Shown here: one piece after another, positions 27,287 to 35,553 of the stretch
Layout of the letters: each line of letters begins with the position of its first letter
Numbering within the stretch: position 1 is the stretch's first letter
From: Anaerococcus sp. AGMB09787
Lineage (GTDB): Bacteria; Bacillota; Clostridia; Tissierellales; Peptoniphilaceae
Assembly: GCF_022808955.1 (NCBI RefSeq)
Contig: NZ_JAKZEY010000007.1
Span: 1 to 46,558, forward strand
DNA: 46,558 nt
Reading direction: 5' to 3'
Program-made: the position numbers and the translations under genes
The notes under the pieces: generated by a model
What the model was told of the DNA's origin: nothing
The model's database searches: none
Seen by the model: the letters and a program-made list of their open reading frames with translations, nothing else

Positions 27287-27425
27287 TAAATAGGTGGTGA
27301 CAAAGATTATCCAAGTTAATCTAAGTCCCCACCTTTTTTCTTTGTTTCTATATATAATATATTAAGCTTATACTGTTAAAATACAAGCAATTAATTATTG
27401 GTCATCAATTATTCTTTCCTACATC

Positions 27426-27672
27426 GGGGCTGTTGCAAAAATATGACTAATCATCGTCCCATCGTTAGAAGCTTGTCTTAGACAATTTGAGACTAGCCTG
27501 TCGGCTCATGGAGACAAGCCTGTCGGCTCTAAGAGACAAGCCCGTCGGCTCATGGAGACCTAGCCCGTCGGCTCTTTGAGACCTAGCCCGTCGGCTCATA
27601 GAATCCAAATTGTCGTATATGTTCTTCTAACGTTATCGGGACGATTTATTCATTCTACAACGCCCCTTTTTT
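27426..27672. repeat. Nested inverted repeat with five tandem units at its apex
   Basis: Outer arms pair in order: GGGGC (27426-27430) with GCCCC (27662-27666), ATCGTCCC (27453-27460) with GGGACGAT (27638-27645), CGTTAGAAG (27463-27471) with CTTCTAACG (27624-27632), and GACAATTTG (27481-27489) with CAAATTGTC (27606-27614). Six T's follow. Five units of 22-23 bases fill the tip. It follows mscL and could end transcription, but its size suggests a mobile or structured-RNA element. Confidence 0.8.
27489..27600 (+). repeat. Five tandem 22-23-base units
   Basis: Units start at 27489, 27511, 27533, 27555 and 27578 with no spacers. Each starts GAGAC, contains the core AGCCYGTCGGCTC and ends in a variable ATG/TAA/TTT/ATA. 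The core itself is a small inverted repeat (AGCC and GGCT around four bases). The first three units are 22 bases and the last two 23. Related single units occur at 55-79 and 15401-15430. Confidence 0.9.
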
Positions 27673-27743
27673 ACTAACTCGTGTTTCTTAAGTTCATATA
27701 AAATAACAATTATCAGATAATTATTAATATTTAAAAATAATTA

Positions 27744-27772
27744 TTGACAAATATTTATTCTTATAGTACTGT
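27744..27772 (+). promoter_or_regulatory. Promoter of the small peptide/ABC cassette
   Basis: TTGACA at 27744-27749, a 17-base spacer and TACTGT at 27767-27772; a perfect TATAAT also lies at 27776-27781. The inverted repeat just upstream overlaps the -35 box by one base and could be a regulator site. Transcription would start near 27780-27790, about 40 bases before the peptide start codon. Confidence 0.55.
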
Positions 27773-27826
27773 TATTATAATTTTATTAGGCTAATGAGAT
27801 AAATATGAAAGGAGATCAATCGATTT

Positions 27827-27919
27827 ATGATAATAGATTTAAGATTACCAGTAGATATACTTATACCTTTATGTACTAATTCATCACATTCTTGTGGCGG
27901 TGGACGTTTAATTATATAA
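27827..27919 (+). CDS. Small peptide, candidate exported peptide precursor
   Basis: A 30-residue open frame starting MIIDLRLPVDILIPL and ending in CTNSSHSCGGGR plus LII. Two cysteines are seven residues apart, followed by three glycines and an arginine. GAAAGGAGATC lies 11-13 bases upstream, a strong but slightly distant ribosome binding site. A promoter precedes it, and a 64-residue protein and an ABC exporter follow on the same strand. This is the layout of small bacteriocin or signalling peptides. I recognise no family, and no modification enzyme is adjacent. A competing frame with ATG at 27805 is 24 codons long and lacks a good binding site. Confidence 0.5.
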   Translation: MIIDLRLPVDILIPLCTNSSHSCGGGRLII

Positions 27920-28031
27920 TTTGTGATAAATTTTAATAATATTATTATTTTAAAATAAATAAAGCAAAATTTTTTACTTATTAAGCCATCAGTCTATTAA
28001 AGTTTTTAATTTTTCTTTTAGGAGGAGTTAT

Positions 28032-28226
28032 ATGAAGGAAAACTTTATAAAAATAAAAAAGATTAAAGGAAAAAAATTTTTATTTGATTCAAAGAATATG
28101 ATACTTATTTTAAAAAATGTGTGCGAAAGAGAAAAAAGATTTGACTATGCACTAGAGAAAGTACTAGAAAAAATAGTAACTGGTGAAATAAATAAGATAA
28201 GAGATAATTTTATAAATTATATATGA
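28032..28226 (+). CDS. Small basic protein of the peptide/ABC cassette
   Basis: 64 residues, basic, with no signal peptide or membrane segment. A strong AGGAGGAGTTAT precedes the ATG. The sequence runs KKIKGKKFLFDSKNMILILKN, then a helical RFDYALEKVLEKIVTGEINK. The layout, a short strand segment followed by helices, faintly resembles the PqqD-like recognition fold of peptide-modification systems, but I cannot confirm this. It is 12 bases before the exporter, so the two are surely cotranscribed. It could bind the peptide or act in immunity. Function unknown. Confidence 0.7.
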   Translation: MKENFIKIKKIKGKKFLFDSKNMILILKNVCEREKRFDYALEKVLEKIVTGEINKIRDNFINYI

Positions 28227-28237
28227 GGTAAAATTTT

Positions 28238-29782
28238 ATGCAATACATAAAACACACAATTAAAAATCATAGAAAAACATCTGCCTGGCTAGTAATTGGA
28301 GTAAGCCTTTGTAATATCCTAGCTCTTTTATATAATTATAACTTCAAATATGTAATCGATGCTGTTGTAGCAAAAGATATTAACCTAGCTTTAAAAAATT
28401 TTATTTTACTTGTCATTTTACAAATCTTTGTTACTCTAGGCACTCTATTAGTCTATGATTATTATTTAAAAATCTTTCAAAAAAAGATAGAACGTGGGAT
28501 AAGATATGACCTTATGAAAGAGATTTTAGCTTGGCCTTTCTCTAAGTCCAAAGATATTTCCTCTGGCAAGCTATCTACTCTAATTAACCAAGATGTAAGC
28601 CAAATTGGCCAATATGTTTCTTTATATGATTTTATGTTAGTAGCCAATACACTTAGATTTTTCATCACTTACTTTCTTCTCTTTACATTGGATAGATTAA
28701 TAGCTCTTGTAGTCTTATTATCAGTTCCCCTTTATTATCTGCTTACTAAGTTTACCCTAGAGCCTATGAAAAATTTCGTAGATGAAGGCTACATACAAAA
28801 AGATAAATTAAATAATTCTTTTATAGATATTTTAAATAATCTGATGACAATAAAATCATACAAGCTAGAAAATATAATAGGTAATGAAGCAGAAAAAAAG
28901 ACAAATGAGCTTTATCTTAAAGAAAAGGGGCTTCAAAAATGGACAGCCATCTTTTATTTTATAAGAAACTTCCTAACAAGCTTTATGCCAGTAGCAATCT
29001 TGGGCTTATCTATTGTAAGAATCATATCAGGTAATATGACCATAGGAACTATGGTTGCTATTTTTGGTTTTTTAGATGCTGTGTATCTACCAATTTCAGA
29101 ACTTTTTTATTTTAAGGCTATGAAAAATAATTTAGAACCTGTAGTTGATAGAATAGAACCAATTATAAATTCTAAGATTAATAAAAATGATATGAGAGAT
29201 CTATCTTATGGATATCCTATGATTAAAACATCAAACTTATCTTACTCTTATGGTAAAAATCAAGTAATTGATAAGCTAAATTTAAATATAGATAGCCCTG
29301 GTCTATATAGGATATGTGGACAAAATGGAAATGGAAAGACTACCTTATTTAACATAATAGCAGGCTTATATAATGATTTTTCAGGAAAAGTTCAATTAAA
29401 TTTAAGTAAAACTTATCCAAATCTTGCTTACATGAACCAAAATGATACGCTATTTGCGAGCAATTTACTTGATAACATAAGCCTTTTTAATAAAAATAAA
29501 TTAAATAAGCTTTCACTTGATTTAATAGAAAAATTTAGAAAAAGGGAAGATACCGCTGATAGTTTCTCAGGTGGAGAAAAAAGATTATTTCTTTTCTTAA
29601 GAACTATAAATGCAAAGGCCTCCATTTACTTATTCGATGAGCCCTTTGAAGGAGTAGATCCTGTTAACAAAGAAATAATGAAAGATATAATAAGAAATCT
29701 AGCCAAAGATAAGATTGTTCTAATAATTACCCATAATGATGATCTATCTAATCTGAGATATAAAAATATAGACCTTAAATAA
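28238..29782 (+). CDS. ABC exporter, membrane and ATPase domains fused
   Basis: 514 residues, slightly short for the type because the ATPase domain is compact. Six membrane segments (about 15-285) are followed by the ATPase: Walker A GQNGNGKTTLFNII, Q-loop YMNQNDTLF, signature FSGGEKRLF, Walker B IYLFDEPFEGVDP and the H-loop histidine in LIITHND. There is no N-terminal C39 peptidase, so it would not cleave a leader itself. A homodimer is expected. With the upstream small genes it is the likely exporter of the 30-residue peptide, or a self-protection pump. Confidence 0.88.
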   Translation: MQYIKHTIKNHRKTSAWLVIGVSLCNILALLYNYNFKYVIDAVVAKDINLALKNFILLVILQIFVTLGTLLVYDYYLKIFQKKIERGIRYDLMKEILAWPFSKSKDISSGKLSTLINQDVSQIGQYVSLYDFMLVANTLRFFITYFLLFTLDRLIALVVLLSVPLYYLLTKFTLEPMKNFVDEGYIQKDKLNNSFIDILNNLMTIKSYKLENIIGNEAEKKTNELYLKEKGLQKWTAIFYFIRNFLTSFMPVAILGLSIVRIISGNMTIGTMVAIFGFLDAVYLPISELFYFKAMKNNLEPVVDRIEPIINSKINKNDMRDLSYGYPMIKTSNLSYSYGKNQVIDKLNLNIDSPGLYRICGQNGNGKTTLFNIIAGLYNDFSGKVQLNLSKTYPNLAYMNQNDTLFASNLLDNISLFNKNKLNKLSLDLIEKFRKREDTADSFSGGEKRLFLFLRTINAKASIYLFDEPFEGVDPVNKEIMKDIIRNLAKDKIVLIITHNDDLSNLRYKNIDLK

Positions 29783-29806
29783 TTTTCGATGGATCTTTAA
29801 GAAAAT

Positions 29807-29926
29807 AAATCGTCCCATAGTCTTAGATAAAGCTTCACAATGGTTACTTAACCAGTGGACTTGCATCCACGAAGTGCAAGCCTAGTGATTAACTAGATTT
29901 TCTAAGCTGGAACGATTTATTTTTAA
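29807..29926. repeat. Multi-hairpin inverted repeat between convergent genes
   Basis: Outer arms AAATCGTCCCA (29807-29817) and TGGAACGATTT (29908-29918) enclose CTTAGA with TCTAAG, the palindrome TGGTTACTTAACCA (29841-29854), GTGGA with TCCAC, CTTGCA with TGCAAG, and CTAGT with ACTAG. Two of these pairings overlap and exclude one another. ATTTTTAATTTTTT follows. The outer arms resemble those of the element at 27426-27672. It lies between the exporter stop and the topA stop and may end transcription from both sides. Confidence 0.75.
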
Positions 29927-29930
29927 TTTT

Positions 29931-31988
29931 TTATCTTCTTTTTTCTTTTACATAATCACAAGATGAGCATCTGATTTCGTCTGTTGACCTATTTTTCTTG
30001 TGAACCAAAAGTGAGCCACACTTTGGACAGGTTTCTCCTGTTGGAGGGTCCCAGAGGGCGAAGTCACATTTTGGATAGTTGGAACAACCATAAAATCTCT
30101 TGCCTTTTTTGCTGACCTTCTCGATTAGCTCTCCATCACCACATTGAGGGCATTTGACCCCGGTGGATTTGACAATTGACCTTGTATAGTCGCAATCAGG
30201 AAAACCGGTACAGCCTATAAATTTACCATTTCTGCCGTGTTTTATGGCGAGATTTCTACCACACTTTGGACATTTTTCGTCAAGGACTTCATCTTTTACC
30301 TTGTAGTCCTTGCTATCTTTTTTGACCTCTTTTATATCTTTTTCAAAACTTGAGTAGAAGCTTCCTAGGTCATCCTTCCAGAAGGACTCCCCTTCTGCAA
30401 TCTTATCGAGCTTATCTTCCATAAATGCCGTAAATTCTATGTTTATAAAGTCCTCAAAGTTTTCTTGGAGAAATTGATTGACAGTTATGCCTAGTTCTGT
30501 TGGATAAATGGACTTCCCTTCAAATTCTACATAGTTTCTACTTATTATTTGGTTGATGGTAGCAGAATAGGTAGAAGGTCTGCCTATACCATATTCTTCT
30601 AGGGTTTTTACTAAGGAAGCCTCAGTGTACCTTGCTGGAGGCTTGGTAAAGTGTTGGTCCTTATCAATCTTTTCTGCTCCAAAGACATCTCCTTTTTTGA
30701 GGTCTGGGAGGATGTTTTCATTTTCCTTGTTTGGATTTAGCTTGTTGTATCCTTCAAAAATCGTAATTTTACCATTGGCCTTAAAGATAATCCCCTCATT
30801 ATCTAGGCTAACTTGGGTTGATTCATATACATAGTCGCTCATTTGGCTAGCTACTACTCTTTGCCATATTAGCTTGTAGAGTTTGTATTGGGGATCTGAT
30901 AGGTAGTCCTTTATCTCTATAGGGGTCCTATAGATTGATGTAGGTCTTATGGCCTCGTGAGCGTCTTGTGAGCCTTTTTTCTTGCCTCCATAGGTGTTAC
31001 CCTTGCCTGCGTAGTCATCACCGTATTTTTCCTTGATGTAGGCTAGAGCATCATTTACTATTTCCTTTGAAATCCTATTGGCATCAGTTCTCATGTAGGT
31101 TATTAGTCCGACACTACCCTCACTACCTATGTTTATACCCTCAAATAGTTGTTGGGCTAGCTGCATGGTAAATTTGGTCGAAAAGCCCAACTTATTGGAA
31201 GCGTCTTGTTGGAGGGTTGATGTTGTGTAAGGCTTTGGAGGTTTTCTCCTTTTTTTGGTCTTATTAACACCTACTACCTTAAATTTGTCCTTAGATATTT
31301 TATTTAAGACCTTATTAGCACCTTCTTCGTTGGAGATTTTTATTTTTTTCTTATCATTGCCATAAAATTCTGAATCGAATTTCATTTTTTGGTAGTTATG
31401 GTGGGCTGTTATTGTCCAGTATTCTTCTGGTTTGAAGTCGTCAATTTCTTTTTGCCTATCTACTACAAGTTTTAGGGCAACTGATTGGACTCTACCAGCA
31501 CTTAGACCACTTTTTACCCTCTTCCATAGGAGGGGACTTAGCTCATATCCTACTATCCTATCCATCACCCTCCTTGCCTGTTGGGCGTCTACTAGGTCTT
31601 GGTTGATTTTTCTAGGGTGCTTCATGGCTTCCTTGACATTTTCCTTGGTTATTTCATGGAATTCTACCCTATTTTCATCCTTTGGGTCAAGTCCCAGCAG
31701 ATATTGGAGGTGCCAGCTAATAGCTTCTCCCTCCCTATCAGGGTCTGTCGCGAGATACACTTTCTCAGCCTTTTCTGATTCTTTTTTTAATTCATTTATA
31801 GTTTTAGCCTTGCCCCTAACCTTTATATATTGAGGTTCGAAGTTATTTTCTATATCTACTCCAAACTTGCTCTTGGGAAGGTCTCTCAGGTGGCCTACTG
31901 TTGCCATAACCTTGTAATTTCTTCCAAGCATCTTTGATATTGACTTGGCTTTAGTAGGCGATTCTACTATAACTAAATTCTTAGCCAA
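29931..31988 (-). CDS. topA: DNA topoisomerase I
   Basis: 685 residues. The N-terminal Toprim domain has LVIVESPTKAKSISKML and the metal-binding DPDRE at 82-86. The active-site tyrosine is Y298 in GLITYMRTDANRIS. Three C-terminal zinc ribbons follow: CPKCGRNL...CTGFPDC, CPQCGDGEL...CSNYPKC and CPKCGSLLV...CSSC. It relaxes negative supercoils. It sits 5 bases after dprA, the common topA-dprA order of Firmicutes. Confidence 0.97.
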   Translation of the reverse strand: MAKNLVIVESPTKAKSISKMLGRNYKVMATVGHLRDLPKSKFGVDIENNFEPQYIKVRGKAKTINELKKESEKAEKVYLATDPDREGEAISWHLQYLLGLDPKDENRVEFHEITKENVKEAMKHPRKINQDLVDAQQARRVMDRIVGYELSPLLWKRVKSGLSAGRVQSVALKLVVDRQKEIDDFKPEEYWTITAHHNYQKMKFDSEFYGNDKKKIKISNEEGANKVLNKISKDKFKVVGVNKTKKRRKPPKPYTTSTLQQDASNKLGFSTKFTMQLAQQLFEGINIGSEGSVGLITYMRTDANRISKEIVNDALAYIKEKYGDDYAGKGNTYGGKKKGSQDAHEAIRPTSIYRTPIEIKDYLSDPQYKLYKLIWQRVVASQMSDYVYESTQVSLDNEGIIFKANGKITIFEGYNKLNPNKENENILPDLKKGDVFGAEKIDKDQHFTKPPARYTEASLVKTLEEYGIGRPSTYSATINQIISRNYVEFEGKSIYPTELGITVNQFLQENFEDFINIEFTAFMEDKLDKIAEGESFWKDDLGSFYSSFEKDIKEVKKDSKDYKVKDEVLDEKCPKCGRNLAIKHGRNGKFIGCTGFPDCDYTRSIVKSTGVKCPQCGDGELIEKVSKKGKRFYGCSNYPKCDFALWDPPTGETCPKCGSLLVHKKNRSTDEIRCSSCDYVKEKRR

Positions 31989-31992
31989 ATTA

Positions 31993-33084
31993 TCACTCCT
32001 TTATTGTAAATTCGTCATTTCCTATGTTTTCTATATAATCTTTTAGCTCTAATGAAGTCAAGAGGTAATTTATTTCTTCAACTGGCTTATTAGTTAAGTC
32101 GACTAACTTATCTACGCCAATTGATGGATATTCTTCAATATATCTTACTACTAGACCTTCATCTTTATCAAGCCCACTTAGGTCCAAAGTTCTTTTTTCT
32201 TCTATCTTTTCTATCAAATAGTCAAGCTCTTCGATTATATCTTCTGCCCTTAGGACGAGTTTTGCCCCCTCTTGGATTAGTTTATTAGTTCCTTTGGAGT
32301 AAATGGAATTAATATTGCCAGGCACTGCAAAAACTTCCCTCCCCTGCTCTAAGGCGCACTTGGTCGTTATCATTGTCCCTGATTTTTCCTTGGCTTCTAC
32401 TACTACTGTTCCTAGGGAAATGCCTGATATGATCCTATTTCTCCTAGGGAAGTTGTAGGCAACAGGTTCTGTGCCTAGGGGAAATTCTGATAAGATAAGG
32501 CCCTTCTCCTCCATAGCTTGGTAGAGATCCTTATTTTGCTTGGGATATATCTTATCTATCCCACAGCCTATAACCCCTATGGTTCTCTTGCCCCTATCAA
32601 GGGTCTCCCTATGGCAAACTGCATCAATTCCATAGGCAAGACCTGATACAGTAGTAAGGCCGTAGCTAGCTATGTCGGTTACGAGGGTCTTTGTTACCCA
32701 CCTCCCATAAGGAGTACATTTACGAGAGCCAACAAAGGCTAAAGAATTTTTGTCAGCTAGGCTATCAAGTCTTCCTTTATAGTAAAGGATAGCTGGCCTG
32801 TCGTCTATATTTCGTAGGTTAATAGGATAGTCCTCATCGAGAAAGGTTACATAGTCATAGCCATAGGTCTTGACCTTATCATAATAAACCCTGAAGGCTT
32901 CGATATTTGTATCAGAGAAGATCTTTTCGTATTGCTTATCTGTCAAAAAATCATAGAACTTCCTATCTCTCTCGAAAAAATTCTCAAATCCTGTCGCATC
33001 ATAGATTTTTAAAATAAGGGAATTATTTAGGTAAATAAAATTTAAATAAAGGATTACTTCTTCCTTGGTCATCTTGAGATTCAT
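31993..33084 (-). CDS. dprA: DNA processing protein DprA (Smf)
   Basis: 363 residues with the DprA Rossmann-like domain: LAFVGSRKCTPYGRWVTKTL, GLAYGIDAVCHRETL, IGVIGCGIDKIYPKQNKDLY, PVAYNFPRRNRIISGIS and SGTMITTKCALEQGREVFAV. A helical N-terminal part and a C-terminal winged-helix-like part flank it. It loads RecA on incoming single-stranded DNA during transformation. Start is an ATG without an ideal binding site; a methionine at codon 5 is an alternative. Confidence 0.94.
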   Translation of the reverse strand: MNLKMTKEEVILYLNFIYLNNSLILKIYDATGFENFFERDRKFYDFLTDKQYEKIFSDTNIEAFRVYYDKVKTYGYDYVTFLDEDYPINLRNIDDRPAILYYKGRLDSLADKNSLAFVGSRKCTPYGRWVTKTLVTDIASYGLTTVSGLAYGIDAVCHRETLDRGKRTIGVIGCGIDKIYPKQNKDLYQAMEEKGLILSEFPLGTEPVAYNFPRRNRIISGISLGTVVVEAKEKSGTMITTKCALEQGREVFAVPGNINSIYSKGTNKLIQEGAKLVLRAEDIIEELDYLIEKIEEKRTLDLSGLDKDEGLVVRYIEEYPSIGVDKLVDLTNKPVEEINYLLTSLELKDYIENIGNDEFTIKE

Positions 33085-33107
33085 CGGCTAAGCATTCCTC
33101 CATAAAA

Positions 33108-34574
33108 CTAATCTATTTCCTTTAGGAATTTCTTGGCATAGTCAAGGTATTCTTCCATAACCTTAATTCTTGCATATTTTTTGTCATTGCCCTCTACCAC
33201 AATCCATGGGGCATAGTCGGTGGTGGTCCTATCAAGCATTTCATTCATTGCTTCTATATATGGATCCCACTTCTCCCTATTTCTCCAGTCTTCGTCAGTT
33301 ATCTTGTACCTCTTATCTGGTTCTATCTCCCTATCCTTAAACCTCTCTAGTTGGACATCCTTATCAATAACTACGAAGAACTTGAGGACCATGGTCTTGT
33401 TTTTAACTAGGAACTTCTCGAACTTCTTTATTTCTTCAAAGGCCCTGTCCCATTCTCCAATACTCGCAAAGCCCTCTATCCTCTCAACCATGACCCTACC
33501 ATACCAAGACCTTGAGAAGATTGATACATAGCCCTTCTTGGCAAGTCTATTATAAAATCTCCATAGGTAGTGGTGGCTAAGTTCAAGCTCTGTAGGTGCT
33601 GATATGGCGTGGACTGTATAAAGCCTTGGGTCTACATCCTTGATGAGCCTCTTTATGGCCCCGTCCTTACCGGCAGCATCTACCCCCTCAAAGACTAGGG
33701 CTGAGGCTATTCCCTTGTCATAGAGCTTATACATGGTCTCTGCTACTTCTTCTTGGAGCTTATCCTTTTTTTCTTGGTATTCTTCATCATCCATGGCCTT
33801 CACTAGGTCTAGATTTTCTATAGTGTGGGATTTTTTGTCATAGGACCTCTCGAAAGCTGTTTCATCCTTTTGTTGGTTGCCGACTCTCTCTATACCTAGG
33901 GTTAGTATTTCAGACAAAATCCCCAAGACTTCCTTGCTAGCATTCTTGGTATCACTAGCTTCTATGACATTCCACCTAGCGAAGTCAAAGCTAGTTTGCC
34001 CTATAATACTTTTAAAGTTTTTCTTAAAGTCCTTATGGTTTTTAACTTGTCTCTTATCAAGGTCCTTAACATAGAAAGATTGCTTGTAGGAATCCTTCAA
34101 GTCTTCTAGCCTTTCCTTTTGAGTTTTCTCGTCTATATCTAGGAAGATTTTTATTACTATGGCTTGGTCATCGGTTAGCATTTTTTCAAAATTTTCGATT
34201 TCTTCAACCTTAGCCTTGATCTCATCTTTATCAGCATCAAGGTTTTCAAACAAGTCATAATAATAAGACTTGGTTTGGATTTTGATGTGGGATTTGGCTG
34301 GAGAATTGACCCAGGCATCCCTTATAAAAGAGTAGTTCCCGTAGTCAGGATTATCCCCTGCTACATCTACATCAAAATACTTGGGGTTAAGGTCCTTACT
34401 AAGTTGGCTCACTATATAGCCTCTACCAGAAGATTCCCAGCCGTCTATCAAGATCAATACTGGAATTTTGAAATTCTCGCATATCCTACTTATCCTCGCA
34501 AGGTTTGTCCTTAGCTCATCCTTTGAAAAATCAACAAATTTAAAGTCATCTTGTCTTATCTCATTTACTTTCAT
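33108..34574 (-). CDS. Two-domain PPK2 polyphosphate phosphotransferase
   Basis: 488 residues containing two PPK2 domains in tandem. The second has a canonical P-loop, FEGVDAAGKDGAIKRL (about residues 294-309), plus SRSWYGRVMVERIEGF and the lid motif REKWDPYIEAMNEML. The first has a weakened loop, DGWESSGRG at 44-52, in which the usual lysine is replaced. Two-domain members of the family (polyphosphate:AMP phosphotransferase type) use polyphosphate to phosphorylate AMP, and only one domain is active. The exact acceptor is inferred from that architecture. Confidence 0.85.
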   Translation of the reverse strand: MKVNEIRQDDFKFVDFSKDELRTNLARISRICENFKIPVLILIDGWESSGRGYIVSQLSKDLNPKYFDVDVAGDNPDYGNYSFIRDAWVNSPAKSHIKIQTKSYYYDLFENLDADKDEIKAKVEEIENFEKMLTDDQAIVIKIFLDIDEKTQKERLEDLKDSYKQSFYVKDLDKRQVKNHKDFKKNFKSIIGQTSFDFARWNVIEASDTKNASKEVLGILSEILTLGIERVGNQQKDETAFERSYDKKSHTIENLDLVKAMDDEEYQEKKDKLQEEVAETMYKLYDKGIASALVFEGVDAAGKDGAIKRLIKDVDPRLYTVHAISAPTELELSHHYLWRFYNRLAKKGYVSIFSRSWYGRVMVERIEGFASIGEWDRAFEEIKKFEKFLVKNKTMVLKFFVVIDKDVQLERFKDREIEPDKRYKITDEDWRNREKWDPYIEAMNEMLDRTTTDYAPWIVVEGNDKKYARIKVMEEYLDYAKKFLKEID

Positions 34575-34586
34575 AGTATCCTCCTT

Positions 34587-34934
34587 CTAAAAAGCGTTTT
34601 CTATATAATTCAATTCCTTTTCTTCCACCAAAACTTCGCACACATCAAATCTCATTATATAATCAGTCAGATTTTTCTCTATAAGGAAGGCTTGGCTAGC
34701 CTTGATAATCCTTTGCTGCTTGGCGAAGTTAACAGCCTCCCTGGGATTAGAGAAGTTATTATTGGACCTTGTTTTCACCTCTACAAAGGCTATAAGCTTA
34801 TCCTTCCTGGCAATTATATCGACTTCTCCATAGGGCTTCCTATAGTTTCTAGCAAGGATTTTATAAGATTTTTCTTCTAGGTAGGTGGCTACTAGATTTT
34901 CCCCGTAGTCACCCAGATTTTTCTTATAGGTCAT
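34587..34934 (-). CDS. YraN family protein (UPF0102)
   Basis: 115 residues, of which NLGDYGENLVATYLEEKSYKIL is the family start. GEVDIIARKDKLIAFVEVKT carries the D...E-x-K pattern of restriction-endonuclease-like nucleases. It normally sits beside rnhB and rbgA, as here, and overlaps rnhB by 11 bases. The cellular role is not established; a nuclease or Holliday-junction role is suggested for the fold. Confidence 0.9.
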   Translation of the reverse strand: MTYKKNLGDYGENLVATYLEEKSYKILARNYRKPYGEVDIIARKDKLIAFVEVKTRSNNNFSNPREAVNFAKQQRIIKASQAFLIEKNLTDYIMRFDVCEVLVEEKELNYIENAF

Positions 34935-35553
34935 AGATACTTAACTGCCTTTCGTGAAACTTCTTTAGGAAACTTTTCCTATGGATAGGAGTCTCCCCAT
35001 ATTCTTCTAGCGCCCTATAATGTGCCCTGGTCCCATAGCCCATATTGGTTTCAAAGCCATAGCCCCTATATATTTTAGAAAAATTAATCATTATATCATC
35101 TCGTCTAATCTTGGCTAGGATGGAGGCAGCTGATATTGCATATTCCTTGAGGTCACCCTTCACTATATTTAGCTGGTTGATATCTGTATTAATCCTCTCT
35201 GCATCTATCAGAACTATATCAGGCCTTAGCTTTAATTGATTTAGAGCATCCTCCATGGCCCTGTGGGTGGCATTTTTGATATTAATCTCATCAATCAAGT
35301 GAGGATTTCCATAGCCGTATGCATAGGCGAGAGCGTCCTTTAGGATATCTTCCTTAAGAGCTAGCATCTTCTTGCGACTTAGTTTCTTGGAGTCAGTTAC
35401 TCCCTCTATATGGGAATCCTTCTTCATAATCACTGCACAGGCCACGACTGGCCCTGCCAGAGGCCCCCTGCCCACTTCATCAATCCCTGCTACAAGGTCG
35501 TACTTGTCGTATATTTCTTTTTTTATTTGGTCGTTGTAGTCTGAGTATATCAT
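34924..35553 (-). CDS. rnhB: Ribonuclease HII
   Basis: 209 residues. The DEGRG-type motif is present as LVAGIDEVGRGPLAGPVVAC, and SILAKIRRDDIM and VTDSKKLSRKK are conserved blocks. It removes ribonucleotides and RNA from RNA-DNA hybrids. Its start overlaps the rbgA stop by four bases. Confidence 0.95.
   Translation of the reverse strand: MIYSDYNDQIKKEIYDKYDLVAGIDEVGRGPLAGPVVACAVIMKKDSHIEGVTDSKKLSRKKMLALKEDILKDALAYAYGYGNPHLIDEINIKNATHRAMEDALNQLKLRPDIVLIDAERINTDINQLNIVKGDLKEYAISAASILAKIRRDDIMINFSKIYRGYGFETNMGYGTRAHYRALEEYGETPIHRKSFLKKFHERQLSIYDL

Larger units (their letters stand above)
27287..27743. other. Intergenic region holding a large structured repeat
   Basis: No protein gene found between mscL and the small peptide gene. 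The region is occupied by the 242-base nested inverted repeat described separately, then AT-rich DNA with the inverted repeat ATAATTATT (27717-27725) and AATAATTAT (27736-27744) just upstream of a promoter. Confidence 0.6.

Noticed and set aside
27022-27303. Minus-strand frame of 93 codons antisense to mscL
   Set aside because: It is a complete shadow of a confident gene and resembles no family.
27489-27600. CRISPR array
   Set aside because: The five units are directly joined without spacers, the unit itself varies by one base in length, and no cas genes are present.
27805-27879. Alternative small frame starting at ATG 27805 (MKGDQSIYDNRF...)
   Set aside because: Its ATG lies before the AAAGGAGATC binding site, and it ends without features, whereas the overlapping frame at 27827 is placed after that site and has the two-cysteine GGGR tail.
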